DNA from: Sphingomonadales bacterium
Lineage (GTDB): Bacteria; Pseudomonadota; Alphaproteobacteria; Sphingomonadales; Sphingomonadaceae
Length of the DNA stretch: 10,481 nucleotides
Direction: 5' to 3'
Assembly (NCBI GenBank): GCA_018971065.1
Contig: JAGWVC010000122.1
Span: forward strand, 1-10,481
Positions 1 through 6,536 of the stretch are shown in pieces. Position numbers and translations under genes: made by a program. How positions within the stretch are numbered: position 1 is the first letter of the stretch; each line of letters begins with the position of its first letter. The notes below the pieces were generated by a model, which saw only the letters and a list, made by a program, of their open reading frames with translations, did no database searches and was not told where the DNA came from.

Positions 1-308
1 GCGATCGAGACGGCGACTTCGGCGGTGTCGAGCGCGTTGTCGCAGGCCAGCAGCGCCGAGGCGACCAGTTCGCCGTTGGCGGTATCGAACGCGAGGAACG
101 ATTCAGAGCGGAAGTGATCGGCATGAATCAGCGCATCGAGCTGGTCATGGCTGACATGCGCGGCGGCGGCGAAAAAGCGGAAGCGGCGATCCTCGTCCGA
201 GACGCGATCGAAGAACGCGGTGAGCGCCGGCGCGTCCGCCTCGCCGGCGGGGCGCACGGACAGCACCATGCCGGTGCGGGTGGTCAGGTCGGTCTGGGTC
301 GTGCTCAT
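1..308 (-). CDS. GNAT-family N-acetyltransferase, N-terminal part (cut by window edge)
   Basis: The minus-strand frame starts at ATG 308 and stays open to the edge, giving about 102 residues beginning MSTTQTDLTTRTGMVLSVRP. The stretch VRPAGEADAPALTAFF (18-33), then VSDEDRRFRFF (36-46) and the strand pattern ending AEVAVSI at the edge, matches the first half of GNAT domains of the protein-lysine-acetyltransferase (Pat-like) type. In these the arginine/phenylalanine-rich RFRFF segment precedes the acetyl-CoA-binding strand. The acetyl-CoA loop itself lies outside the window. A GGAG about 11 bases upstream can serve as ribosome binding site. It lies 83 bases downstream of the MFS gene on the same strand and may be co-transcribed with it. 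Lysine acetylation of acetyl-CoA synthetase by GNAT enzymes is well established, so Acs, encoded nearby, is a possible substrate; that is inference. The GNAT fold begins near residue 16, so no ligase-like domain precedes it, unlike in Salmonella Pat. Any C-terminal addition cannot be seen. Confidence 0.75.
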   Translation of the reverse strand, partial: MSTTQTDLTTRTGMVLSVRPAGEADAPALTAFFDRVSDEDRRFRFFAAAAHVSHDQLDALIHADHFRSESFLAFDTANGELVASALLACDNALDTAEVAVSI

Positions 309-338
309 CGCGTCGTGCTCCGGTTGGTTTCCCCCGTG

Positions 339-368
339 CCGCCGCGCCCCCGGAAAGGAGCGCGGCGG
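339..368 (-). other. GC-rich hairpin between MFS and GNAT genes
   Basis: Bases 339-347 (CCGCCGCGC) pair perfectly with 360-368 (GCGCGGCGG) around a 12-base loop, in the 83-base gap after the MFS stop codon. Read on the minus strand it has no following T-run, so it is not a convincing intrinsic terminator. It could still be a weak terminator, a pause site, or an mRNA end-protecting structure that gives MFS and GNAT different transcript levels. Pairing is seen directly; function is unknown. Confidence 0.35.
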
Positions 369-391
369 GTGGCCCCGGGGGAGAGGCAGGT

Positions 392-2158
392 TCAGTCGAT
401 ACGGCGCTTGTAAGTCTCCGGCAGGACGACGAGGCCGATCACAAACGTGGCGGCGGCGACGATCACCGGATACCAGAAGCCGTGGTAGATGTTGCCGTTG
501 GCAGCGACCATCGCGAAGCCGATTGCCGGCAGCAGCCCGCCCAGCCAGCCGTTGCCGATGTGATAGGGCAGCGACATCGAGGTGTAGCGGATGCGGCTGG
601 GGAACAGTTCGACCAGCATCGCCGCGATCGGGCCATAGACCATCGTCACCAGCAGCACGAGGTAGAACAGCAGGGCGATGACCACCGGCTTGTCGATCTG
701 CGCCGGATCGGCCTTGGTCGGATAGCCGACCTTCGACAGTTCACCGACGACGGCAGGCTTGGCGGCAACCGCCGGTTTGCCATCGGCGGCGGGCTTGGCA
801 GCGACGGCAGGGGCGCCGACCACCGAGGCGGTGAAGGCGGCGATGGCTTTCTTCTTCGCATCCCCGCTGACCTTCGACGGGTCGGGCGCGACGAACGACT
901 TGTCGCCCACGGTGATGGTGGCGAGGCTGCCGGCCGGGGCGGCCATGTTATCGTAGTTGATCCCCGCCTTGGCCAGCGCGTTCTTGACGATGTCGCAGCT
1001 TGTCGTGTCGAACTTGTTGGTGCCGACCGGATCGAACTGCGACGAGCATTCGGCCGGGTTGGCCGCCACTTTCACCGGTGCCGAAGCCAGCGCCTTGGCC
1101 AGCGCCGGGTTGGCGGCGTTGGTGAGCGCGTGGAAGGTGGGGAACAGGGTGAGCGAAGCCAGCAGGCAGCCCGCCAGGATGATCGGCTTGCGGCCGATGC
1201 GATCGGACAGCCAGCCGAAGAACAGGAAGAACGGCGCGGCCATCAGCAGCGCGGTGATCAGCAGGGTATTGGCCTGCAGCCCGTCGATCTTCAACATCTT
1301 TTCAAGGAAGAACATCGCGTAGAGCTGGCCGGTATACCAGACCACGGCCTGCCCGGCGATGGCGCCGAAGAACGCGGTGAGCACGATCTTGACGTTGCCC
1401 CATTCGCCGAACGCTTCGCCCAGCGGGCGCTTCGACGCGGTGCCTTCGTCCTTCATCTTCTGGAACACCGGCGATTCGTGCAGCTTCAGGCGCAGCCACA
1501 GGCCGACGACCAGGAACAGGCCCGAAAGCAGGTAGGGAATGCGCCAGCCCCAGGCCTTGAACGCCTCTTCGCCTACGCCGGTGGTGGGCGAACGGACAAG
1601 GATGACGATCAGCAGGGCCATCGCCAGACCCGCCGTGGCGGTGATCTGAATCCAGCTCGTGTAGAGGCCGCGCTTGTTGTCGGGCGCATGCTCGGCAACA
1701 TAGGTGGCGGCGCCGCCGTATTCGCCGCCCAGCGCCAGGCCCTGGAACATGCGCAGCACCACCAGCATGATCGGCGCAGCGACGCCGGCGGTCTTGTAAG
1801 TGGGCAGGCAGCCGACCAGGAACGTGGAAAGCCCCATCACCAGCAGGGTGATGATGAAGGTGTAGCGGCGGCCGACCAGATCGCCGATGCGGCCGAACAC
1901 CAGCGCGCCGAACGGGCGGACGATGAAACCCGCGGCGAACACCAGCAGCGCCATGATGAACGAGGTGGTGGGGTTGAGCCCGGTGAGGAACTGCGCGGCG
2001 ATGATCGCGGTGAGCAGGCCGTAGAGGTAGAAATCGTACCACTCGAACACGGTGCCGAGCGAAGACGCGGTGATGATCAGCTTCTCGTCGTGCGTGGCCT
2101 TGTGGTGTTGTGGCAGCCCGGCATAATGCTCGGGCGTTTCATGCAGATGCAGGTCCAT
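392..2158 (-). CDS. MFS transporter, metabolite:H+ symporter (MHS) type, with large periplasmic insert
   Basis: This 588-residue inner-membrane carrier is longer than the roughly 430-550 residues usual for MHS proteins. TM1 starts with the family signature SLGTVFEWYDFYLYG (33-47). The loop 2-3 motif is FGRIGDLVGRR (88-98), followed by RMFQGLALGGEYGGAATYVAE (136-156, TM4), and loop 8-9 carries GWLSDRIGRK (315-324). TM10 ends at VELFPSRIRYTSMSLPYHIGN (516-536), also typical. Between TM9 and TM10 lies an extra periplasmic region of about 140 residues (345-488). It has two cysteines (C371, C388) and an Ala/Lys/Pro-rich repeat (450-469), and accounts for the extra length. The N-terminus is cytoplasmic and histidine-rich (six His in the first 23 residues). 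The start follows a good AGGAGAG at 2171-2177. The gene begins 29 bases after the porin stop codon, so the two are almost certainly one operon. MHS carriers move carboxylates, shikimate, betaine and similar solutes. Uptake of acetate or another monocarboxylate is inferred only from the adjacent acs. Confidence 0.9.
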   Translation of the reverse strand: MDLHLHETPEHYAGLPQHHKATHDEKLIITASSLGTVFEWYDFYLYGLLTAIIAAQFLTGLNPTTSFIMALLVFAAGFIVRPFGALVFGRIGDLVGRRYTFIITLLVMGLSTFLVGCLPTYKTAGVAAPIMLVVLRMFQGLALGGEYGGAATYVAEHAPDNKRGLYTSWIQITATAGLAMALLIVILVRSPTTGVGEEAFKAWGWRIPYLLSGLFLVVGLWLRLKLHESPVFQKMKDEGTASKRPLGEAFGEWGNVKIVLTAFFGAIAGQAVVWYTGQLYAMFFLEKMLKIDGLQANTLLITALLMAAPFFLFFGWLSDRIGRKPIILAGCLLASLTLFPTFHALTNAANPALAKALASAPVKVAANPAECSSQFDPVGTNKFDTTSCDIVKNALAKAGINYDNMAAPAGSLATITVGDKSFVAPDPSKVSGDAKKKAIAAFTASVVGAPAVAAKPAADGKPAVAAKPAVVGELSKVGYPTKADPAQIDKPVVIALLFYLVLLVTMVYGPIAAMLVELFPSRIRYTSMSLPYHIGNGWLGGLLPAIGFAMVAANGNIYHGFWYPVIVAAATFVIGLVVLPETYKRRID

Positions 2159-2187
2159 TGCAGGTTGTCCCTCTCCTGTTGTTTTTC

Positions 2188-3741
2188 TTAGAAGCTGTAT
2201 TTCGCAGCCAGCTCGATCCGGTCAAGCGTGCCCTTGGCATCACCCGTCGCCGTTGCCGCGTTGAGCACGGTGCGCTCACCATGACGGTACTCGATGCCGA
2301 GATCGACCGCCTTGACCGGTGAATAGAACAGGTTGGCTGCCATGCTCCACGCCTGCTTGTTCAGGCCCGAGGTCTGCGCGGCGGCCAGCGCCTTGTCGTA
2401 GCCGACGTGCTGGTAGCTGCCCATGACGTTGACGCGCAACTGCGGCGCCAGCGCGATGCGCGCGGCGACCAGCGCGGCGAACACGCTGACATCGGTGAGC
2501 TGGTTGGTGGCGGGGTTGTAGACCGCGTCGGGCGCGAAGTTCAGCCCGACATAGCGGCCGATGTTCTTGCCGTAGGTGGCGATGAAGCGCAGGTCGCTGG
2601 ACTTGTCATCGGCGAGGAACAGCTTGCCGCCCAGGCTGGCGCCCACACCGGTGGCGGTGACGCCGGTGCCGGTGGCGCCCGCCGTCGTGACGTTGTTGAC
2701 CAGCGCCGCGCCGGTGCTTTCGCCGCGCACCTGGCGGACCAGACCGGCCAGCGACAGCTCGCCGCGCTTGCCGGTCCAGGCGAGGCGGGCGGTGAAATCG
2801 GGCATGTGATCGGTGCCCGATTCGAGAGTGGCGGTGCTGCCGGCGGTGATGATCGCCGATTCGGGATTTTCCGCCGCGACATGCAGGGTCAGCCCCTTGC
2901 CCAGCGGCGCCGAGTAGCGGACCTGCGGCTGGCGGACGAACACCGTGCCTTCGGCGCCGCCGACGTAGTCGGTCGTCTCGGGCAGCGCGGCGGTGTACTG
3001 GAACGTGGTCCAGTCCTGCCCGAAGGTGAACCGGTCCAGCGTGACGTAAGCGCGGCGCAGCGCCAGCGTATAGCCGTTGGTGGTGCGCTGCGAGCCGCCG
3101 CCGGTGACGTTCTGCGCGGCGCTGGCGGTGGTCTGGAAATCGGTCTCGAGGTAGCCCTTGACGACATGGCCGGCGACCGTGGTGTCGAGGTTCAGCCACA
3201 ACCGCGCCTGCTTGGCGGTGAAGTCCTGGCTGGTGAAGCCCTTGCCGCCGACGGTGGTGGGGATCGTCTGCGGCAGGTAGAAATCGCGGCCCAGCGTGTT
3301 GGTGGCAACCGAGCCGTTGCTGAAGTGGCTGTTGGAGGCAACCAGCTTCAGGTAGCCGCCCAGCCGCACCGTGCTGCCGCCATCGCGGAAGCCTTCGGGC
3401 GCGGGCTTCTTTTCCAGCGTGGCGAGGCCGGTCGTGGCCTTGACCGCCGTGGCATTGGCGGCGGCGGCGGCATTGCTGGCCGCCAGCGCGGTGGTGCCGG
3501 CGGCTTCGGCGGCGGTGTTGGCCGCCTGCGCGACGGCGACGGCCTGGGCCTGCCCGGCGCGGGCTTCGGCCAGATCGCTGCGGAGCTGCGCGATTTCGGC
3601 TTCCATCTTCGCCAGCCGCGTCTCGATGGCGGACGGCTGGGCGTGGCGCGCCTTGCCGCGTGCCTCTGCGGGGGTTCCTGCCAGCGCGGTGGCGCCCAGC
3701 AGGGCCACGGCCAGCACGCGATGCTTCCCATTGAACGGCAT
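2188..3741 (-). CDS. DcaP-like outer-membrane porin
   Basis: The protein has 517 residues. ATG 3741 is chosen because GGAGAGG (3750-3756) precedes it by eight bases and a signal peptide follows at once: basic MPFNGKHR, a hydrophobic core, and likely cleavage after A27 (TPAEA). The open frame runs further upstream only as antisense to acs. A short coiled-coil heptad stretch (38-62, [22 protein letters not shown]) leads into a very alanine-rich segment (62-108). A beta-barrel follows from about 124 ([11 protein letters not shown]), with alternating strands, GQDWTTF (241-247), and a C-terminal KYSF whose final Phe is the usual barrel-assembly signal. An N-terminal coiled coil before the barrel is the layout of the DcaP family, trimeric channels for dicarboxylates and other anions. 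It is first in a porin-MFS operon and divergent from acs, so it probably admits the substrate later carried by the MFS protein. Family placement is by layout and motifs; substrate is unknown. Confidence 0.85.
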   Translation of the reverse strand: MPFNGKHRVLAVALLGATALAGTPAEARGKARHAQPSAIETRLAKMEAEIAQLRSDLAEARAGQAQAVAVAQAANTAAEAAGTTALAASNAAAAANATAVKATTGLATLEKKPAPEGFRDGGSTVRLGGYLKLVASNSHFSNGSVATNTLGRDFYLPQTIPTTVGGKGFTSQDFTAKQARLWLNLDTTVAGHVVKGYLETDFQTTASAAQNVTGGGSQRTTNGYTLALRRAYVTLDRFTFGQDWTTFQYTAALPETTDYVGGAEGTVFVRQPQVRYSAPLGKGLTLHVAAENPESAIITAGSTATLESGTDHMPDFTARLAWTGKRGELSLAGLVRQVRGESTGAALVNNVTTAGATGTGVTATGVGASLGGKLFLADDKSSDLRFIATYGKNIGRYVGLNFAPDAVYNPATNQLTDVSVFAALVAARIALAPQLRVNVMGSYQHVGYDKALAAAQTSGLNKQAWSMAANLFYSPVKAVDLGIEYRHGERTVLNAATATGDAKGTLDRIELAAKYSF

Positions 3742-3749
3742 GTCTGTTC

Positions 3750-3756
3750 CCTCTCC
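3750..3756 (-). promoter_or_regulatory. Ribosome binding site of the porin gene
   Basis: The minus strand reads GGAGAGG here, eight bases before ATG 3741. It fixes the porin start within an open frame that otherwise extends over two kilobases upstream without a stop. Confidence 0.8.
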
Positions 3757-3787
3757 ATGCCCGGGAATTCCCATTTCCCGGATCATG
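3756..3787 (-). other. Hairpin in the porin leader, next to its ribosome binding site
   Basis: Bases 3761-3767 (CCGGGAA) pair with 3775-3781 (TTCCCGG) across seven bases. CATG at 3756-3759 and 3784-3787 can extend the stem past a small internal loop. The inner part also contains a perfect palindrome, GGGAATTCCC (3763-3772). The structure abuts the Shine-Dalgarno sequence, so it could affect translation or mRNA stability. The pairing is seen; a role is inference. Confidence 0.4.
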
Positions 3788-3820
3788 CTGATCTTCGGCA
3801 TGGCGGGGATGGTCTTACAG

Positions 3821-3857
3821 CCCGACATAGGTCGCGGGATATGCGACCTTGGTCGGG
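3821..3857. promoter_or_regulatory. Nested dyad between porin and acs; candidate operator
   Basis: The left arm CCCGACATAGGTCGC (3821-3835) and right arm GCGACCTTGGTCGGG (3843-3857) match as inverted repeats at 13 of 15 positions around seven bases (GGGATAT). Each arm holds a smaller palindrome of form CGAC-N4-GTCG: CGACATAGGTCG (3823-3834) and CGACCTTGGTCG (3844-3855). Their centres are 21 bp apart, two helical turns, so two dimers would sit on one DNA face. It is placed between two divergent genes of probable shared function, about 80 bases from the porin start and 97 from the acs start. NarL-family regulators bind such sites, and the regulator encoded downstream of acs is the first candidate. 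A different regulator cannot be excluded. Confidence 0.6.
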
Positions 3858-3894
3858 GGTCCACGCGGGCGCGGCGGGCGCTACCGTCCATGCA

Positions 3895-3925
3895 GGCCGG
3901 CGTTGTTCGGGAAGGCGCGCCGGCC
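3895..3925 (+). other. Hairpin upstream of acs
   Basis: GGCCGGCG (3895-3902) and CGCCGGCC (3918-3925) form a perfect eight-base stem with a 15-base loop, ending 17 bases before the acs Shine-Dalgarno sequence. No T-run follows, so it is not an intrinsic terminator. In DNA this GC-rich such stems can arise by chance. If transcription starts upstream of it, it would be part of the acs leader. Confidence 0.3.
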
Positions 3926-3942
3926 GACTGATGACTTGGGAA

Positions 3943-3947
3943 AAGGA
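3943..3947 (+). promoter_or_regulatory. Ribosome binding site of acs
   Basis: AAGGA lies seven bases before ATG 3955. The in-frame ATG at 3931 has no such sequence upstream, so 3955 is the better start and gives a protein of normal length. Confidence 0.75.
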
Positions 3948-3954
3948 TGAGGGC

Positions 3955-5901
3955 ATGGGCGAGACCGTGTACCCGGTGCCGTCGGCCTGGGCCGAGGGTG
4001 CGCTGATCGATGCCGCCGGCTATGCCGAGAAATACCGCCGTTCGATCGAGGAGTCGGATGCGTTCTGGCGGGAGGAGGCGGCGCGGATCGACTGGATCAG
4101 GCCGTTCACCCAGGTTTCGCAGAGCAGCTTCGCGGCGGCCGATTTCGGCATTCGCTGGTTCGGCGATGGTACCCTGAACCTGGCCGCCAATTGCCTCGAT
4201 CGCCATCTGGCGGAACGCGGCGAGCAGGTGGCGATCCTGTGGGAACCGGACGATCCGCGCGATCCCGAGCGGCGCATCACGTATCGCGAGCTGCACGGCG
4301 AGGTCTGCCGGCTGGCCAATCTGCTGAAGGCGCGCGGCGTGGCGCGCGGCGACCGGGTGACGATCTACCTGCCGATGGTGCCCGAGGCGGCGGTGGCGAT
4401 GCTGGCCTGCGCGCGGATCGGCGCGATTCATTCGATCGTGTTCGCCGGGTTCAGCCCCGAGGCGCTGGCCGGGCGGATCGAGGATTGCGGCAGCCGCGTG
4501 GTGCTCACCAGCGACGAAGGCCTGCGCGGCGGCAAGCGCGTGCCGCTGAAGGCGAACGTGGACGAGGCGCTGGCGCATTGTCCCGAAGTGGATAGCGTGA
4601 TCGTGCTGCGCCGCACCGGGGCCGATGTGCCGATGCAATTGGGCCGTGACATCGATTGGGCCGAAACCGCATCGCACCCGGCCGAGTGTGCAGCGGAGGA
4701 AATGGGCGCCGAGGACCCGCTGTTCATCCTTTACACCAGCGGCAGCACCGGCAAGCCCAAGGGCGTGCTGCACAGCACCGGCGGCTATGCGGTGTGGGCG
4801 GCGATGACGCACGAGTACGTGTTCGATTACCGGCCCGGGCAGATCTACTGGTGCGCGGCCGACGTGGGCTGGGTGACCGGTCACAGCTATGTCGTCTATG
4901 GCCCGCTGATGAACGGCGCGACCACGGTGATGTTCGAGGGCGTGCCCAATTTTCCCGATGCCAGCCGGTTCTGGCAGGTGGTGGACAAGTTCGGGGTGGA
5001 GATCTTCTATGGCGCTCCCACCGCCTTGCGCGCGCTGATGCGCGAAGGCGACGAGTGGGTGCGCAAGACCAGCCGCCAATCCCTGCGCGTGCTGGGCAGC
5101 GTGGGCGAGCCGATCAACCCCGAGGCGTGGGAATGGTACTACCGCGTGGTCGGCGAGGAGCGCTGCCCGATCGTTGATACCTGGTGGCAGACCGAGACCG
5201 GCGGGGTGATGATCAGCCCGCTGCCCGGCGCCACCCCGCTGAAGCCCGGCAGCGCGACGCGGCCGATGTTCGGCGTGGCGCCGGCGCTGCTGGACAACGA
5301 CGGCAAGGAAATCGACGGGCCGGGCGACGGTTGCCTGGTGATCCGGCAATCGTGGCCGGGCCAGATGCGCACGGTTTGGGGCGACCACGAGCGCTTCTTC
5401 CAGACCTATTTCAGCACGTTTCCCGGCACCTATTTCACCGGTGACGGCTGCCGCCGCGATGCCGACGGCTATTACTGGATCACCGGCCGCATCGACGACG
5501 TGATCAATGTTTCGGGCCACCGCATGGGCACGGCGGAGATCGAATCGGCATTGGTGGCGCACGCCAGGGTAGCGGAAGCGGCGGTTGTCGGGATGCCGCA
5601 CGCGATCAAGGGCCAGGGCATCTATGCGTTCGTGACGGTGAACGCCGATGTCGAACCCGACGAGGCGCTGCGACGCGAGCTGGTGCAGTGGGTGCGCCGC
5701 GAGATCGGGCCGATCGCCACGCCCGACGTGATCCAGTTCGCGCCGGGACTGCCGAAGACGCGCAGCGGCAAGATCATGCGTCGCATCCTGCGCAAGATCG
5801 GCGAGAATGATTTTTCCAACCTGGGCGATACCTCGACGCTTGCCGATCCGGCCGTGGTCGATCATCTGGTGGCGAACCGGCCGCAACTGGCGGATAGCTG
5901 A
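3955..5901 (+). CDS. acs: Acetyl-CoA synthetase, AMP-forming
   Basis: This cytoplasmic enzyme makes acetyl-CoA from acetate, ATP and CoA through acetyl-adenylate. Its 648 residues match the usual length (about 650). ANL-superfamily motifs occur in order: the phosphate-binding loop [11 protein letters not shown] (260-270), [10 protein letters not shown] (408-417), [29 protein letters not shown] (495-523, including the hinge region), and [15 protein letters not shown] (600-614). K606 is the catalytic lysine that is reversibly acetylated in Salmonella Acs. W411 lines up with the Trp that limits the acyl pocket to two carbons, so acetate rather than propionate is the expected substrate. ATG 3955 is preferred over in-frame ATG 3931 because only the former has a good ribosome binding site. 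The gene is divergent from the porin-MFS operon and followed after five bases by the response-regulator gene, so those two are probably one transcript. No frameshift or missing motif is seen. Confidence 0.97.
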   Translation: MGETVYPVPSAWAEGALIDAAGYAEKYRRSIEESDAFWREEAARIDWIRPFTQVSQSSFAAADFGIRWFGDGTLNLAANCLDRHLAERGEQVAILWEPDDPRDPERRITYRELHGEVCRLANLLKARGVARGDRVTIYLPMVPEAAVAMLACARIGAIHSIVFAGFSPEALAGRIEDCGSRVVLTSDEGLRGGKRVPLKANVDEALAHCPEVDSVIVLRRTGADVPMQLGRDIDWAETASHPAECAAEEMGAEDPLFILYTSGSTGKPKGVLHSTGGYAVWAAMTHEYVFDYRPGQIYWCAADVGWVTGHSYVVYGPLMNGATTVMFEGVPNFPDASRFWQVVDKFGVEIFYGAPTALRALMREGDEWVRKTSRQSLRVLGSVGEPINPEAWEWYYRVVGEERCPIVDTWWQTETGGVMISPLPGATPLKPGSATRPMFGVAPALLDNDGKEIDGPGDGCLVIRQSWPGQMRTVWGDHERFFQTYFSTFPGTYFTGDGCRRDADGYYWITGRIDDVINVSGHRMGTAEIESALVAHARVAEAAVVGMPHAIKGQGIYAFVTVNADVEPDEALRRELVQWVRREIGPIATPDVIQFAPGLPKTRSGKIMRRILRKIGENDFSNLGDTSTLADPAVVDHLVANRPQLADS

Positions 5902-5906
5902 ATGCC

Positions 5907-6536
5907 GTGACCCAATCCGTGCTCATTGCCGACGACCACCCGCTGTTCCGGCAGGCGCTGGCGCTGGCGGTGGCGCGGGTGCTGCCGGCGGCGCGGATCG
6001 TCGAGGCGGGGACGCTGGCCGCCGCCGCGCGCGCGGCGATGGAGGCCGAGGACCTGCGGCTGATCCTGCTGGACCTGAAGATGCCCGGCGCGGTCGGCTA
6101 TTCGGGAATCGCGCTGCTTCACGCCGAACGGCCGGGAGTGCCGATCCTGGTGATATCCAGCGCCGAGGGCAGCGCCCCGGCGGAGGAAGCGCGCGCGTTC
6201 GGGGCGGTGGGATTCCTGTCCAAGGACAGCGATCTGGCGGTGATCGAGGCGGCGATTGCACAAGTGCTGGGGGGCGTGGCGAAAGTGACGGCACCGCCGC
6301 GCGACGCACCGCTGGACGCGATCCGGCAGGATGTGGCCGGGCTGACACCGACGCAGCTGAAGGTGCTGCTGGCGGTGCTGGACGGCCAACTGAACAAGCA
6401 GATCGCCCATTCGCTGGCGATCAGCGAGGCGACGGTGAAGGCGCACATGACCGCGATCATGCGCAAGCTGGACGTGTCCAACCGTACCCAGGCGGCGCTG
6501 GTGGCGCGATCGCTAGGGCTGGACCTGCGGCACTGA
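5907..6536 (+). CDS. NarL/LuxR-type response regulator, CrbR/ErdR-like
   Basis: The 209-residue protein has a receiver domain (about 4-122) and a LuxR-type helix-turn-helix (about 144-206). Acidic-pocket residues D9 and D10 (IADDHPLF), phospho-acceptor D56 (LLDLKMPG), S84 (VISS) and K106 (LSKD) are all present, so it should be phosphorylatable. The DNA-binding part shows LTPTQLKVLLAVLDGQLNKQIA and SEATVKAHMTAIMRKLDVSNRTQA. The start is GTG 5907, five bases past the acs stop. No strong ribosome binding site is visible and translation may be coupled to acs. A two-codon ATG-CCG-TGA frame (5902-5910) overlaps the start. Being placed with acs and beside a symporter-type kinase points to the CrbR/ErdR role of activating acs. 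Co-transcription would then give positive feedback. The domain call is firm; the orthology is inferred from context. Confidence 0.92.
   Translation: MTQSVLIADDHPLFRQALALAVARVLPAARIVEAGTLAAAARAAMEAEDLRLILLDLKMPGAVGYSGIALLHAERPGVPILVISSAEGSAPAEEARAFGAVGFLSKDSDLAVIEAAIAQVLGGVAKVTAPPRDAPLDAIRQDVAGLTPTQLKVLLAVLDGQLNKQIAHSLAISEATVKAHMTAIMRKLDVSNRTQAALVARSLGLDLRH

Noticed and set aside
339..368. Intrinsic terminator after the MFS gene
   Set aside because: The stem is strong but no T-run follows on the minus strand, so it is listed only as a hairpin.
482..2191. 569-codon rightward open frame over the MFS gene
   Set aside because: It is an antisense shadow caused by high GC. It has no membrane or domain pattern, while the leftward frame has all MHS motifs.
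2407..3954. Stop-free rightward frame of about 516 codons upstream of acs, giving an apparent much longer protein
   Set aside because: It is antisense to the porin gene, whose signal peptide, barrel and C-terminal Phe are clear. The extension resembles no protein and acs has its own ribosome binding site and normal length from 3955.
3742..3954. Defined promoter boxes for acs and the porin
   Set aside because: The best matches to -35/-10 boxes (for example around 3814-3845 rightward) score about half of consensus, and I saw no convincing -24/-12 pair. Activator-dependent promoters may lack clear boxes, so none is annotated.
3931..3954. ATG 3931 as the acs start
   Set aside because: It has no ribosome binding site and would add eight residues beyond the family's usual N-terminus. 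The Shine-Dalgarno sequence for ATG 3955 lies inside this stretch.
3742..5886. Leftward open frame extending the porin by about 715 residues
   Set aside because: It is antisense to acs and the extra sequence is low-complexity His/Arg/Ala-rich translation. The signal peptide and ribosome binding site place the porin start at 3741.
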